Source of the DNA: Helicostylum pulchrum
Taxonomy: Eukaryota; Mucoromycota; Mucoromycetes; Mucorales; Mucoraceae
Length of the DNA stretch: 64,000 bases
Reading direction: 5' to 3'
Assembly (NCBI GenBank): GCA_025677825.1
Contig: JAIXMO010000031.1
Span: 248,001 to 312,000 of the forward strand
Under the pieces are notes generated by a model that saw nothing but the letters and a program-made list of their open reading frames with translations, was not told the origin of the DNA and did no database searches. The number at the start of each line of letters is the position of its first letter. Within the stretch, counting starts at the first letter, position 1. This document shows, piece after piece, positions 33,690-45,456 of the stretch. The translations under genes and the position numbers were made by a program.

Positions 33690-33909
33690 AAAAAATCTAT
33701 TACAATGTCAACTCACCTGCAAACAATGGCATAGAACTTCATTGACGCTTTTATATTCCAACGTAAAATTAGATTCAGATGATACAGCACTTCTCTATAT
33801 TCGCACCGTTTCAAACTTGCCACTATTAGGTAAATACCTCAATTGTATCGATCTTATGAGTGTATTCGAATATGATAGTGAGGATATCTTTTTTGACAGA
33901 CTCTGTTTA
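33690..33909 (+). pseudogene. 5' part of an F-box/LRR-like gene, split by a transposon
   Basis: The frame LLQCQLTCKQWHRTSLTLLY, SNVKLDSDDTALLYIRTVSN, LPLLGKYLNCIDLMSVFEYD runs into the left end of the Tc1/mariner element at about 33909. The C-x-W segment before LLYSNVKL is the usual end of an F-box in this kind of protein. Upstream sequence in the same frame meets a stop in an A-rich run near 33660, so the very N-terminus is damaged or lies in another exon. The continuation lies beyond the element at 35454. Confidence 0.6.
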
Positions 33910-33928
33910 TTGGAGACAGATACACCAT

Positions 33929-33990
33929 TTGCCAAAAAGATGTCGCACAATAAAAAATTAAGCTGTCGCACTATTTGAAAAAAAGATGTC
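33929..33990 (+). repeat. Left terminal inverted repeat
   Basis: Starts TTGCCAAAAAGATGTCGCAC and ends AAAAAAAGATGTC. It contains the related units GATGTCGCAC, GCTGTCGCAC and GATGTC, spaced about 23-25 bp apart. Confidence 0.9.
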
Positions 33991-34009
33991 ACATGAATTT
34001 ATTTATAAA

Positions 34010-35327
34010 TCAAATAGGGCGGGAAGCAAGACAATCATCAAAATGTCTTACTGAGTAGTGTGCAAAGCCTTCAAAGGAAGAAACTAAGACTCTGTTACAT
34101 GCATCAGTAATCACTTGGGGAAGGGTGTCCTTCTTAAGCACAAACTCTCTTTTTACACTGCTCTTAACAACTGACCAAAATTGCTCAATTGGGTTGAGTT
34201 CTGGAGAGTAAGGTGGTAGATAAATATAGTTGTAGCCACGATCCTCAATTGTCTCTCTAATTAGCTTGGACGTATGTGTAGGAGCATTATCCATAATTAA
34301 ATAATGATCTCTCATCTCGGGAAACTGGTCCATCTCAGCAAGAACATCTTGAATGAAGCTCAAATAATGACTAGTGACAATTCTTTTTGCTTGATGCTGT
34401 TTTCCATTTAACAGCTTTCTTTTCTTGGAAGGTGGAATAGGTTTTCGTAAAAAAAACTTTGATTGGGCCTTTTGCAGAAGTGGCACCTAAAATCGAGATG
34501 GAGCTGGCTCTAGCCGTAAGAACCTTAACGATAGCAGGTTGCCCTTTTGGCGACCAACCTTGCGACCTTCTCAAATTTGCGTTAAAATCTGCTTCATCAA
34601 TAAATACACAGTTTCTCATATAATCTACGTCCGTATCCCTTAGTCCTTCCACCCATTCTTTTCTTGCTAAAATTCTTTCTGGCGTATTTCGTTCAACTGG
34701 CTCTAACTGAACTCCTTTCAACGTAAAGATCCACAAATCGGCCAGGTAGCGATAAACGGTTCTCTTGGAAAGAGATAAGTCTTCAAAATTTGAAGTCAAT
34801 TGGTCCATTAGTTGTTCAACCGTAGCAGTATGCTGCTGGAAATAGAATTCAGTAACCAGGCCCTTCGCTGCCTCGGCCAATTCTCCCTCAGGCTCAATTA
34901 TTCTTGGTCGACCAATGGTTTTAAAAAGCGAGTCAGGATCCTCCCTTCAGCTCTTATACCATCTTTGGGCAGTTCTTAGTTCCAGTTTTAATTGCAAAGA
35001 GACTGCTCTAGCACTGTTTTTAGGATGAACGCCCACTAAGTGAACAGCATTCGCCTTAATCTCATTGCTAACACGATTGCCTTTGATAGACAAGCTTTGA
35101 CTAGCTACAACGGATGCTTCAGTTTTGTTCTTGGTTTGGTTCGTTTTTACAGGAACTTGATTGCTTTCGTTGCTTACAACTTTATTTTTTGCAGCGAGGT
35201 ATACACTGTAAGAGGCTAACTCTTCCAACTTAAACGGATTCTCCTCCTCAGTAATGTCCATAGGACCGTTTCCGTTTTCATGGACAATATTTCCAGCTCC
35301 ATCTTCAAACTAGAATGTAAAACTCAT
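34010..35327 (-). pseudogene. Tc1/mariner (DDE_3) transposase, inactivated
   Basis: From the ATG at 35327 the frame meets TAG at 35312-35310, then continues FEDGAGNIVHENGNG and MDITEEENPFKLEELA. A TGA ends it at 34949-34947, yet the same frame continues REDPDSLFKTIGRPR into the core. A one-base shift at an A/T run near 34450 moves the C-terminal third to another frame. The helix-turn-helix N-terminus (AVSLQLKLELRTAQRWY) and the catalytic triad segments are present: VFIDEADFN, YLIMDNAPTHTS and PPYSPELNPIEQFW. Two stops and one frameshift make this copy non-functional. Confidence 0.88.
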
Positions 35328-35372
35328 AGTATAATAATCAGTTAGTAAGAGAAAACTAATCTCAATTGCTGC

Positions 35373-35434
35373 GACATCTTTTTTTCAAATAGTGCGACAG
35401 CTTAAATTTTTATTGTGCGACATCTTTTTGGCAA
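35373..35434 (-). repeat. Right terminal inverted repeat
   Basis: Reverse complement of the left repeat with one difference, in the central A/T run. Carries the same three internal units. Confidence 0.9.
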
Positions 35435-35453
35435 AAGGTGTGCAACACTGTCC

Positions 35454-36842
35454 TAATGTCACTAAATAGGATGTCTCGATAAAGATTTATCATTCTGGGC
35501 CCGACTCATGCACGCGGGAGCACAAGGTCAACTATCACATTTAAAAATCTTACCGCAATCTGATAGTACAAACTTGGAGTCCTATATTTATACCGCATTA
35601 TCGTTTAAAAATTCTTTAACCGCTTTACATATATGCGGTAATGGTCCTTCTTACGGCTATCAATTAGCTCGTTCCAGCCCATTCCGAACATTATATGAAC
35701 AAATTGACCAATTTAAGCATTTGCAGCGCCTCCATTTCCATTGTCAATCTGATAAATACTTGAGTTATTTCGATGTATTGATTGACAAGTGTCACCACTT
35801 GAAGGAGCTGACTTTTGATCTACATATCGAAACAACACGGCAAACAGATGAACCTAAACCAAACATACGTCCGCGCCCAGATATACAGACACTTACATGT
35901 AATTCGAAACAGATAAACGTAAAAAATCAGTTAGAATATATAATGCGTAAATTTACCAACCTTGAATCTTCGAAAGTTTCGCTTGAAAGAACTGTAAATG
36001 AAGCTGCAGCACCGTATTGTTCCGGCCTCACTCTAATCCAATTTATACAGTATGTTATGTCCGTACCAAAGTTCAAATTAGTCATAAACGTTGATGAAAA
36101 AGATCTATTAAATATTTGGGACGAGTTTATGAAGAAAAAAAATGAATATAGAAATTTACGCATAAACTTTGTAATCCTGGCATTTTGTACAATTTAAGCC
36201 TTAACGAAAAAACAGGGCTGGGTCTGGGATTCCCATCGTCTGAAGGTAGTAACAAATCACCACATATCAGGTTCCTTTCTATGATAGGCGGATCCATTCG
36301 ATCTCTTCAAATAGTTGCGCCTAATAGGATTTCGAACAAAAATGACGAAATTAGTAATACTATCGATTGGCTATTCGATATTCTTCAAATATGCCCTCTA
36401 ATGGAAGAAATTACAATTTACGACGCATCACCTTTATCACCAAGCCATCACACATCGCAATACCCTTCTCTAAAGAAATTGAATATTTATGGAGTCAAAT
36501 GTGATAAATCGCTCAATTTTCTTAACTATATATCTTTAAACCTTCCCAATCTCAGTCAGCTTTCTTTGACTTTTGATAACAAAAGTATGGATCTTATGAT
36601 TATTGATATGCCTCATGCATCTCTTGATTTGATAACGTGGGACCGAGGGGTATGTAATATTAAAGCGATTAAAGTTTATATCAAGTTGAAAATAGATAGG
36701 CGGTTAAACTATCACTTGTGTAAAAGGCCCGATTTTCTTGCAATAGATCGAGAACGCTATCTCTTGAATTCAAAATATACTCGACTTGATATAAATTGTA
36801 AACGCTTGAAGAGACTTAAAATAAACAGAAAACCATGTTTAT
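35454..36842 (+). pseudogene. 3' part of the F-box/LRR-like gene
   Basis: Downstream of the transposon a frame continues QLSHLKILPQSDSTNLESY, LTALHICGNGPSYGYQLA, HLQRLHFHCQSDKYLSYFDV, then shifts frame near 36185 into LSMIGGSIRSLQIVAPN, WLFDILQICPLMEEITIYDA, YPSLKKLNIYGVKC and NLSQLSLTFDNKSM, ending at 36842. The repeated LxxLxL spacing is LRR-like. Together with the piece at 33690-33909 it forms one protein interrupted by the element; the frame change shows further decay. It is the same kind of protein as the relic at 47.9-49.4 kb. Confidence 0.65.
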
Positions 36843-37836
36843 AATCTGATTCTAATTTCGTTTTTTAACAACTATCGTAAACATCTGGTTAAATAAAATG
36901 AAAAATGTCCGTATACCGTACAACTTATACATATAAACGGACGAATTATATATGTTCAATTAGCTACTTAATGTTACCTTTCGATATCGCCTGTCAAACA
37001 TCAATTAAATTTAGAGTAGACGAATTAAAAGCATCGAGAGAAAAGGATTAAATCTTTTAAATGGGCTGAAAAAGAAAGCGCGAGTATGCGTTAATTTAAT
37101 ACAATTCGTGACTATACGAAATAAACTTTTCCTTCTGTACAAAAAAAAAAAAAAAAATCGGGGCTCAACTGTTCATTTACAATTAGCAATGATATGTGTG
37201 GCTCCGGGTGTATACTCGCCCTTATTGAAAAAATGTCCTGGTCGTCGCTAGGTTTACCTCAGATGCATTTGGTAAGCTCAAATTATTCATTTCATTCTTT
37301 CATATACTAGTTTTTACTTTTTTACTGCTTTTATTTCCTTATTCTGTCTCTTCGTTATTACATCCGTTCCTTTGACTTATTTTCCCGCGATTTTTTTTTT
37401 TTTATAAAATGAACAAATAAAAGTATGTACCGTATCGATTATCGATTAAAACTATTTGATTTCGCTGTTTCAGCCACGTTCTATTTTATTTATACTTTTT
37501 TAAAAAAGAACATATTTTGCTTGAGATAATTGTCGTAAAGATACCATGTTAAAAAGACCAGAAAATCTTACTCGGAACTCTAATGATTTAAAAAACCTTG
37601 GGCAAAAAAAAAACTGATATTCTAAAATGTTGTCAACTACTACCTATAAAAAAAAATCAAAAAAAAATTACTTTATTTTCTTCTTTCTCATAATTAACTG
37701 GCAAGTATATCTCTGTATCAAGCAAGAAGAAAAATAAGAGGGAAGTATCAGTTTTATACATAAAAAGGGTAGTTTTCATATATAATACTCAGTTTTATTT
37801 ATTTATTTTTAGAAATACATTGTTCCGATAATCAAG
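36843..37836. other. Intergenic, about 1 kb
   Basis: AT-rich, no supported gene. It contains a weak inverted repeat GTCCGT ... ACGGAC (about 36908-36945). The last 100 bp probably hold the leader of the uncertain gene that starts at 37837. Confidence 0.4.
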
Positions 37837-38460
37837 ATGGCTGCTGGAATGAAAAAAGAAGGTGTCGTCTTGGTAAAATATCTATCATTATTTATGATAA
37901 AACCAATTTCAAGGTATAAACTTTTTATTAAATTTTTTCAAGGTATGTTGGAACTCTTTATGTACTCTTCTTGGACTCTTGCTCTTCTTGTACTTTTTGC
38001 TCTGAATTATTTGTTCTGCTTGGATCTTTGAGTGGTGCTAGTAATATTTTTATGGTTTTTGGTGCCAACTGGTGGGATTATGTTTCAAGCTGATGCTACT
38101 CTTCCGTTATCTTTTCCTCTTGTGCTATTTTTTTTTACTCTCGAGAGGTTTTTTTAAGAGGTTTTTAAGATTGTCGTTTATTATTAAATATTGATATAGT
38201 TAGTATTTTTGATTAATTTATTTTTTATCATCTATTTACAATGTAGTCTGGTTATGCTGCAAGTTCCCTTAATTCAAATACATGGTTTATGTTACAAAGA
38301 ATGATTTATATTGTTACAGGTATGATATCTAAATATAAATTTTACGCTGCTTTAAGCTCTGTAAAAAGCCCACCATTTACATTTTATTTTTATCACTCTC
38401 AGATGGAATTTATCTATTGAAACTGTTTCTGGTGTTGTCTGATCTGTATGATTTGATATA
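37837..38460 (+). CDS. Uncertain multi-exon small membrane protein
   Basis: A credible start MAAGMKKEGVVL at 37837 is followed at once by a GT donor. Further coding-like pieces occur downstream: YVGTLYVLFLDSCSSCTF and LFVLLGSLSGASNIFMVFGA (about 37945-38090), then after an AG near 38247 SGYAASSLNSNTWFMLQRMI. A 3' exon after CTCAG near 38400 reads DGIYLLKLFLVLSDLYDLI to a stop near 38460. I cannot join all pieces with certainty. Hydrophobic content suggests membrane segments. The family is not recognised; it could also be a decaying gene. Confidence 0.35.
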
Positions 38461-38693
38461 ACAATTATGGAAAATACATTTATGCTAGTATCAACTTTAA
38501 ACAACTATTAGGGGGGCCACTTTTTTTTACACGCATCGTAAGTCCTAGTACTAAAAACTAGTTGACGTTTACACGTAAGTTTATATTTTAGAATTTTAGA
38601 TTTTAAGAAGAAAAAACTGACTTGCCTTTTCTAAAAATATAAACAACAGAAAAAAAAAGGTTTATTCTAATAATTAAAAATAATACACTCTAT

Positions 38694-40998
38694 TTAATCA
38701 ACTTTAACAGACGAATAAATTTTTCTAATAATATAATAAGCACTAAGGAACCCAAGTGTACCAGTACACAACCCTACAACACCGCACCCAATCACCAAAT
38801 TAAGAACATACACAGAGACACCAACCAAGCCTGTAATACTTGTCCTCTTCACCAAGAAATAGACACCGTAGCCAAACATATACATGGCCGGTGAAGCACC
38901 GATCATAAACGACTGCCACCACCAAATATAATCTTCGGCACAGAGTTGTAAAAACACAAGCACAACTGAGATTTCGGACGTAGCGATCAATAACAAGATG
39001 GAAACAAGCATTGTGTTATTAATAGAAAGAACGTACTCTCCTTTATTAACCGAGTTTAAGAATTCATGCCAGTTTAAAAAAATGACTGCAAAAGGAATAA
39101 TACCACCTAAGAGAACACTGTAATAAAATATGTTAACTTTTAAAATACTGGTATTTTTTTTTTTACTTCCTTTACCGAATAATATCAAGTTGGTACCAAC
39201 GCTTAGCAGGAATCATACGCGGAATTTGAGTAGTACGAGAAGGATGTTCCATACGTTCGCACCGTTCACCGATATAAGCCCCGATACATGTGAGAGGCAA
39301 AAGGACAAAAATCCAAATGGAGAAGATGGATACCCAGCCAGAGAAAGAAATCGCCAGTGAGGATTGTTGAGACCAAGTAATCATACTTGAAATAAATACA
39401 ATTAAAAGGAAACCGCAAGGTGCTACGAACGCAGTCTATTTTATATAAGTACAATATAGCCGTATATATAAATGAAATAACTTACAAGAATACTATTTAA
39501 AATCCAAGATTTACCACGGAACAATTTATAAATTCTGGCACTCCAATAACCAGCTGGTAAACTAGAATATAAATCAGTGTCTCTATTTTGCAATTGTTGC
39601 TCTCTCTCTCTCTCTTTACCTGCCGGCCAAATACAATAATGTAAACCAACGTGTCAATGAACCAGGCTGAGCAGGGTGATACCATCCCATATAAAGACAA
39701 ACTACAACAATAAGAAAAATAAGTATGTTTCCATTTTTACCTATTGTATACATGTATACATTACCAATTAACCCAATCAACACGATTAATAATTGAATAC
39801 CGGAACCCATAACTGGGGTCAATAAACCTCCGTAAACAGGTCTTCTAAATACATCCCTATTAATCAACCTCCAGCCTACAAAATCATCTGCATCATCATA
39901 GACCTTGAAATCTTTATCTTCCTGATTATTATTATCTTTATGAACGGTCTTTAACAAGATGACAGCAATGACACCAAATACCAACAAGACAACGATGATA
40001 CCGTTAAGTAAAGCATAATTATGTCTTTCCTTATTAGGAGGTAGCAAAAATGGGTCCCAAGCATTCACTGCGTCTTTTACTTCTTTCCATTGTACTGAGT
40101 ATGTAAATGCAACTGTAGTTGATCTTCCTGTCACTTGTTGAAATTCATAATCGATATTCTTTTTAGTGCATTCACCATCGGATATACTTTTTTTTTATAT
40201 GTGTATATAAAATATTTAGCCTTACTACTATGTGTGCAACATGTATAAATACTTACGAATCAGGATATACTTCAAATGCAACAATATTGTATTTTCCAAA
40301 TTGACTTGTATCAGCAGTATAAAGTATTTGAAATATAACATGGTTATTAATAAATGTTAAATCGCCCTAATATATTTGTATTAGTCTTTCTTTTTTTTCT
40401 TGGCAATTATATACTATTAATACCTTTTTAAAACCCAAAGGAAATCCAACTCTATAATTATGTTCTGGTGCTTCGTTTGTATAAGAGACAGTTGCGCCAG
40501 GCATGCCATCCAATTCCCTACACACACATACACATAAAAATTTAAATATAAAAATTCAACATGAATAATATATTATCCAGTTACCATTCAACAAGGTATT
40601 CATCTGCAATTAAGTCTTCTACTTTAATGGCATCTTCAATTCGCCAAGGATTCTTACATAACAATTTACACTCTTGGTTTTCTAAAAAGTTGAGCTTTTT
40701 ACATGTGTGAATTAATTGGTTTTTTTTTATAGTAATTTTCGTATCATTTTACTTTATAATCACTCTGTACAAGTCTATCGCCTCTGAAATCTTGGTCAAA
40801 TACTAACAGACTTTTTTTTCTAACGTCTTGTTGAAGTGGACAGATGAATGAAAGTGACTGATAGCTGTAAGTGAGTTGGTTCTTTAATGAAAATATTTTA
40901 TTGTAATATATGGGTACAGCGTCACCTTGCTTATACGCAAAAACAAGATGACTCCATACTATTAGACAACAGAATATAAATATGGCCCGAGATGCCAT
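38694..40998 (-). CDS. Transmembrane 9 superfamily protein (nonaspanin)
   Basis: Multi-exon gene on the minus strand. A signal peptide (MASRAIFIFCCLIVWSHLVFA) leads to the luminal domain with GDAVPIYYNKIFS, CPLQQ, GDRLVQSDYK, then the next exon LNFLENQECKLLCKNPW (acceptor choice keeps phase), VEWELDGMPGA and YRVGFPLGFKKGDL. The nine membrane helices follow, with NYALLNGIIVVLLVFGVIAV, DDFVGWRLINRDVFRRP, LIVLIGLIGNVY, PAGYWSARIYKLFRG, SSLAISFSGWVSIF, IPAKRWYQL, and a C-terminal block ending FLSAYYIIRKIYSSVKVD. TM9SF proteins reside in Golgi/endosomes and affect membrane protein sorting and adhesion. The KVD end is close to the KxD COPI-retrieval motif of the family. Confidence 0.93.
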
Positions 40999-41109
40999 TA
41001 TAGATGATGTAAGTCAATAAAAGTATAATAAGCAATTTAAACCTCCTCTACACTTTGCCATTTCTGTCTATACTTCCTTTTTTTTTTTTTGAGGCTGAGA
41101 CTGTGTAAC

Positions 41110-41119
41110 TATAAAAAGG
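41110..41119 (+). promoter_or_regulatory. TATA box of the MARVEL-like gene
   Basis: TATAAAAAGG, about 80 bp upstream of the ATG at 41200 and followed by a CT-rich leader. Confidence 0.45.
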
Positions 41120-41199
41120 ATTAGTTTATTTGTATAAAACCAGCCCTATTCTTTTTTTTTGTTTCCTTCTTCCTTTTTTTCTTCTTCTTAATAAAAAAA

Positions 41200-41363
41200 A
41201 TGGCAGGCTTTAAACTAGATATTCCAGTTGATCTATCAGAAAAGACGACAGATAAATTAGATCTTGTAAAAAAGATTATTCATTTAATTACATTTGCTAC
41301 CAATATTTTAACAATTTGTGTACTTGCTCCATTGATTGCTATTGAAGCCCGTTATCTGGTAAG

Positions 41364-41397
<34 letters not shown>

Positions 41398-42291
41398 AGT
41401 CTAATATTAACCTTTTTTTATTTTATAAAAAAGGGTGCAGGAAAGCCAGGACCCAATTATGCTCTATTTGTCGCCATTACAAGTTTACCCGTTCCATTTT
41501 TACTAGCTTATTTCCCTTGGATGTATGAAAAGCACAACAAGTTCAAGAGATTTGGTAAATTCTGCTTAAAGAACCGATCCAATATTATCTTTTGTGGTTT
41601 CAATACATTTATGTGGGCTACTGCTGGTATTGCTGTTACTGTTCATTCAAACGATCCTAGTAATTGTGCATTTAATCCTGATTATATTGAAGAATTTGGT
41701 GATGATTATAATAGTTCTTGGGGAACACAGGTAAAAGAAAAAAAAAAGGAACAATAAGAAAGACTTGTGACACTAAAATAAATATGAAAAAAATAGTGTA
41801 ATTTAGCTAAAGTCACTGCTGGATTTGCTTGGATTACGTGTATTTTATGGTTAGTTACATTATCCATCACGGGTATTAACTTTTGGAAAGAAAAGACATT
41901 AATTCAAGAGAGATTAAATGAACATCGATTAAACAAACAACAAAAATTAGAAGAAAGACATCAAGATGAAGAACATCGTACAGTTGGTTTCCAAGAAGAA
42001 GAATCTCCTTTTGCAGACCAATATCAACAACAACCTCAACAACAACCTCAACAACAACATTATCAACAAACTGAAACATCCCCTTTTAGTGATGCGCATT
42101 CTTCTCCATATACCAACCATGATGATTATCGTCGTACTTCTTATACACCCGTATTTGATGGTAATGCTATACAACCTGGTCAATACGCAGAACATAATCC
42201 TGTTGCCTTTTCTCCAATGCCTGTTCCTCAACACATGCCACCTCATCCTGAACCAACTTATTATAACGATAATAAGAATAACCAATTCTAA
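41200..42291 (+). CDS. MARVEL-like four-helix membrane protein
   Basis: Three exons (41200-41358, 41434-41730, 41797-42291) give 316 residues. Four membrane segments are clear: IIHLITFATNILTICVLAP, YALFVAITSLPVPFLLAYF, IIFCGFNTFMWATAGIAV, and AGFAWITCILWLVTLSIT after the second intron. A Gln-rich, hydrophilic cytosolic tail follows (QQQPQQQPQQQ), then a Pro/Tyr-rich end. The four-helix layout with a C-terminal tail fits fungal MARVEL-domain proteins of plasma membrane domains. For exon 3 the acceptor at 41796 is required to keep the frame. Intron 1 carries a (GT)n repeat. Specific role unknown. Confidence 0.75.
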
Positions 42292-42439
42292 AAAAAAAAA
42301 AAAAAAAAAATGTAACTTTTAATCCAACCTTTATACATAAATGTAATTTTTTCCATCCCGTAAATAAATATATAAAAAACACTGGGTTTTAACCTCTTTC
42401 TCTTCTCTCACTTTTTTTTTTTTATAACTATTATTAAGC

Positions 42440-43638
42440 ATGATTACATTGCAAGTAATCTTACTACTGCTCATGGCGGTTTACGCCGAGCTAATAGTTG
42501 AGAAAGACTCTCGAAAAATGATTGAGGTAGCGGAATTTGGGTTTCTACCAGGAGGTAGATTAACAATAGAATTAACACAACTCAACGTAAGTAAGTAAAA
42601 AGGTAGCAATAACGTACACACACGTACATATTGACACTTTTTTTGTTTTTGTTTTTTTATAGTGGGAAACAGAATCATCAGGTACAGCAGCATTTTATAT
42701 ACGTAAAGGGTGGATCCTACAAGACCAATACAACCTAAACCATCGACCAATAAAATACGATCAATGCTTTTTAAATAATTCGTTTATAAAAGATGAAGTA
42801 AATGACGGAGCGAGTAGAGTGGAGTTATTACCTTCATCTATTATTGAAAAGTATGTTTACACAATAGCAAAGATAAATGTTATAAACTAAACTTATATGA
42901 GTAGGTGGGAAAGAGTGATTGATGTTAAACTAGGTGAACAAGGTCTTTGGCAAGTTTTATTTATCAGTTGTAAACCGTCTAAAGTTTCTTTCAAGGTAGC
43001 ATAATATATATATAAATGTCACTGAAAATATATATAACATGTCTGTACATAGCTATCGATTACACAAGTCAATCCTAATGGAAACTATTTATCGGCTGGC
43101 GATATCCCATTACCTTACGTCTACGCACTATCATCAATTGCATACCTGATAGCTGCTATGTACTGGATATCACTATTAATATTTCGAAAGGACACTAGTA
43201 TATTCCGAGCTCATTGGTTAATGTTTGTCTTGGTATTATGTGTAATCATCAATAAAGCATTACAATCCGTAAGTTATAATGGTAAAAATTCTATTTTTAT
43301 TAACCAATTAAAACAGGTAAAATATCATTCAATGCGCATTGGCATAGTATCCTCAAACTGGAAGATTGGATTTTATGTGTTTACCAGGTATGTCATAATA
43401 GCACACCTTTTTTACTTTTTTTACTGACAAGAAATTATTATATTTAGCATAAAAGGAATCCTTAGTCTACTAATTATTGTTCTCTTGGCATCGGGATGGA
43501 TGTTTATTAAACCGTTTTTATCAACAAGAGAAAAAAAGATTATATCTGTTATTATACCGTTACAAGTATTGGCTAATGTTGCTTCAGCAATAGGAAATGA
43601 AAGTGCATTAGGTTCAAGCGATTGGTCATTCTGGGTAA

Positions 43639-43669
<31 letters not shown>

Positions 43670-44139
43670 CTTTTAGTGTAACATATTATTTAATAATAGA
43701 ACATCTTGTTGCCACTTATTGATTTGGTTAGTTGTGGTATAATTCTATGGACCATCTTACAAACAAGGAAACACTTGGCATCTGGTGCTTCTGCTGACGG
43801 CAAAGGTAATACTTTTTACCACCCAAAAAAAAGACATGTACTCAATGACTAACGTATACATACATGCATACAGAACAAGATACATTAAGCAAATATAAAC
43901 TATGGTCATCATTTTACATTGTTACATTAGTTTACATTTATATCACTCGTATAGTAGTTCAAATCCTACAAGCTTCACTTCCGTTTCAATACGTACACTG
44001 GTTTGGTGAATCTGTAAATGAAATAGCCACATTTTTATTCTACATCTTTATCGGTCATAAATTTAGACCTTACCCAAACAACCCGTATACACAAGCACCT
44101 GAAGAAGAAGAAGATCTACCAATGACCGTGACTGGATAA
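42440..44139 (+). CDS. GOST-type seven-transmembrane protein, GPR107/PTM1-like
   Basis: Multi-exon gene with start at 42440. An N-terminal signal peptide (MITLQVILLLLMAVYA) is followed by a luminal domain (VAEFGFLPGGRLTIELTQLN, then WETESSGTAAFYIRKGW; WERVIDVKLGEQGLWQV; NPNGNYLSAGDIPLPYVY). The seven-helix part follows with SSIAYLIAAMYWISLLIF, LMFVLVLCVIINKALQS, SIKGILSLLIIVLLASGW and ILLPLIDLVSCGIILWTI. The end is the acidic tail of YTQAPEEEEDLP. The short luminal domain plus seven helices is the GOST fold (GPR107/108, TMEM87, yeast Ptm1), which acts in Golgi-to-endosome transport. A long A run lies in one intron near 43640-43670. Confidence 0.87.
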
Positions 44140-44209
44140 TGAAATACTTGACAAATAATAAAAATTCTTCAACATATTCCCCCCTTTCATTTTTCTTTTT
44201 TCTTTTTAC

Positions 44210-45041
44210 ATGATGAATATTATACGACCATCTATTAATAAACACTGTAGACATCATACACGATGGTTAAGAACCAGAGCAGCACCAACAAAAGGACAAA
44301 AACTATACATGCCTTATTTTGACGCAGAGCGTTTTGCTAGATTACTTGAAAAGGAAGGTTTTTCTGCTGCACAGGCAAAGACTGTAATTCACGCACTTGA
44401 CGATGTTGTTGATGAAAGGTAAAAAACAAAAAACAAAAAAGCAGTGCAGTAAAAACTTTCTAATATATAAGCTAAATAACGATACACAGTACAATAAATG
44501 TCACCAACGATTTAGTGAGTAAAGCAGATCAAGAGCAGGTAAAAAAAAAAAAAGCCTCCCTAATACACGAAAACTAAAAAAAAAAAGAAAAGCGTAGACA
44601 ATAACACATTATAAAGAAGACTTTACCAAACTCAAAAAAGACATTCAAATCATGGAACGTCGTGACGTAGAAGAAGTCAAATCGGCCAACGAACGTTTAA
44701 AGCTTGAAATCGAGAAACTAAAAAAGAGTTTACGTGAGGAACTGGTTCGAAGTCAAGCTGGTGTACGTCTCGACTTAAATTTAGATAAAGGACGTATTCG
44801 AGATGAAACTATCGATCAACACAATCGATTAAAGCAAACTGACGATAAAATTGAAAATGAAATTCAAGCTTTGCAGAGGCAAATGGAAGGTATCAAGTTT
44901 CAAATATTACAGTATATGATTGGAACTATTACCGGTGCTGGTACTTTAGTTTTAGGTAAGTTTACTCGTTTTTGAAAGAAAGAGAGAGAGGATAGTTTAC
45001 TGATGTGTGATAGTATAGGTTATATACATTTTTTTAGTTAG
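44210..45041 (+). CDS. DUF1640/CCDC90 (MCUR1-like) mitochondrial coiled-coil protein
   Basis: About four exons. A basic N-terminus (MMNIIRPSINKHCRHHTRWLRTR) looks like a mitochondrial presequence. The DUF1640 signature follows: PYFDAERFARLLEKEGFSAAQAKTVIHALDDVVDE. Exons 2 and 3 add STINVTNDLVSKADQEQ and THYKEDFTKLKKDIQ. A long coiled coil (EEVKSANERLKLEIEKLKK ... NRLKQTDDKIENEIQALQRQ) leads to a single C-terminal membrane helix (YMIGTITGAGTLVLG). The last exon (45019-45041) encodes GYIHFFS and a stop. Human members affect the mitochondrial calcium uniporter or cytochrome oxidase assembly; yeast Fmp32 is needed for the latter. Role here is by family only. Confidence 0.87.
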
Positions 45042-45456
45042 ATCTAAACTTGTTTCTTTTCTCACAAGTCACATACACAATAAAAAGGAGGGGGGGGGGG
45101 GGGACTTGATACCATTAGAAACAACCGTGGGAAATTTATGTATCTCAACAAATCTTGTTTACTCTCTAAAAATTACAATATTAAATATACCCCCACTTCC
45201 ATCTTATACTGTACTATACACAATATATACATATAGAACTGAGTAAAATAGACAACAATAAAAAGAAAATAATAATATCTTCTTCGTGTATACAATTGTT
45301 ATATCTCAAATCATCCTTGTACTTCGCAAACTATAAATGAAATACATGTGATGACTAAAAAAAAATTTAAACCAAGTCCCTGTTTAAATAAAACTCGAAC
45401 TACACGCTCTTTTTTCTTTTTTCTCTCTTTCTTTATTATTATCATTATTATTTAGT

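Larger units (their letters stand above)
33910..35453 (-). mobile_element. Degenerate Tc1/mariner-type DNA transposon
   Basis: About 1.54 kb with 62-bp terminal inverted repeats that match at 61 of 62 positions (33929-33990 and 35373-35434). Outside these cores, ~19 bp at each end are less similar, and a TA dinucleotide flanks each side, as expected for a TA target duplication. Exact ends are uncertain by a few bases. The single gene inside encodes a DDE transposase that is broken. The element lies inside an F-box/LRR-like gene. Confidence 0.85.

Noticed and set aside
41364..41396. GT repeat as a possible regulatory or Z-DNA element
   Set aside because: Simple (GT)n microsatellite within an intron; nothing beyond its presence supports function.
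41876..42285. Minus-strand frames over the MARVEL-like tail
   Set aside because: Mirrors of CAA/CCT repeats; the plus-strand frame continues the four-helix protein through a valid acceptor.
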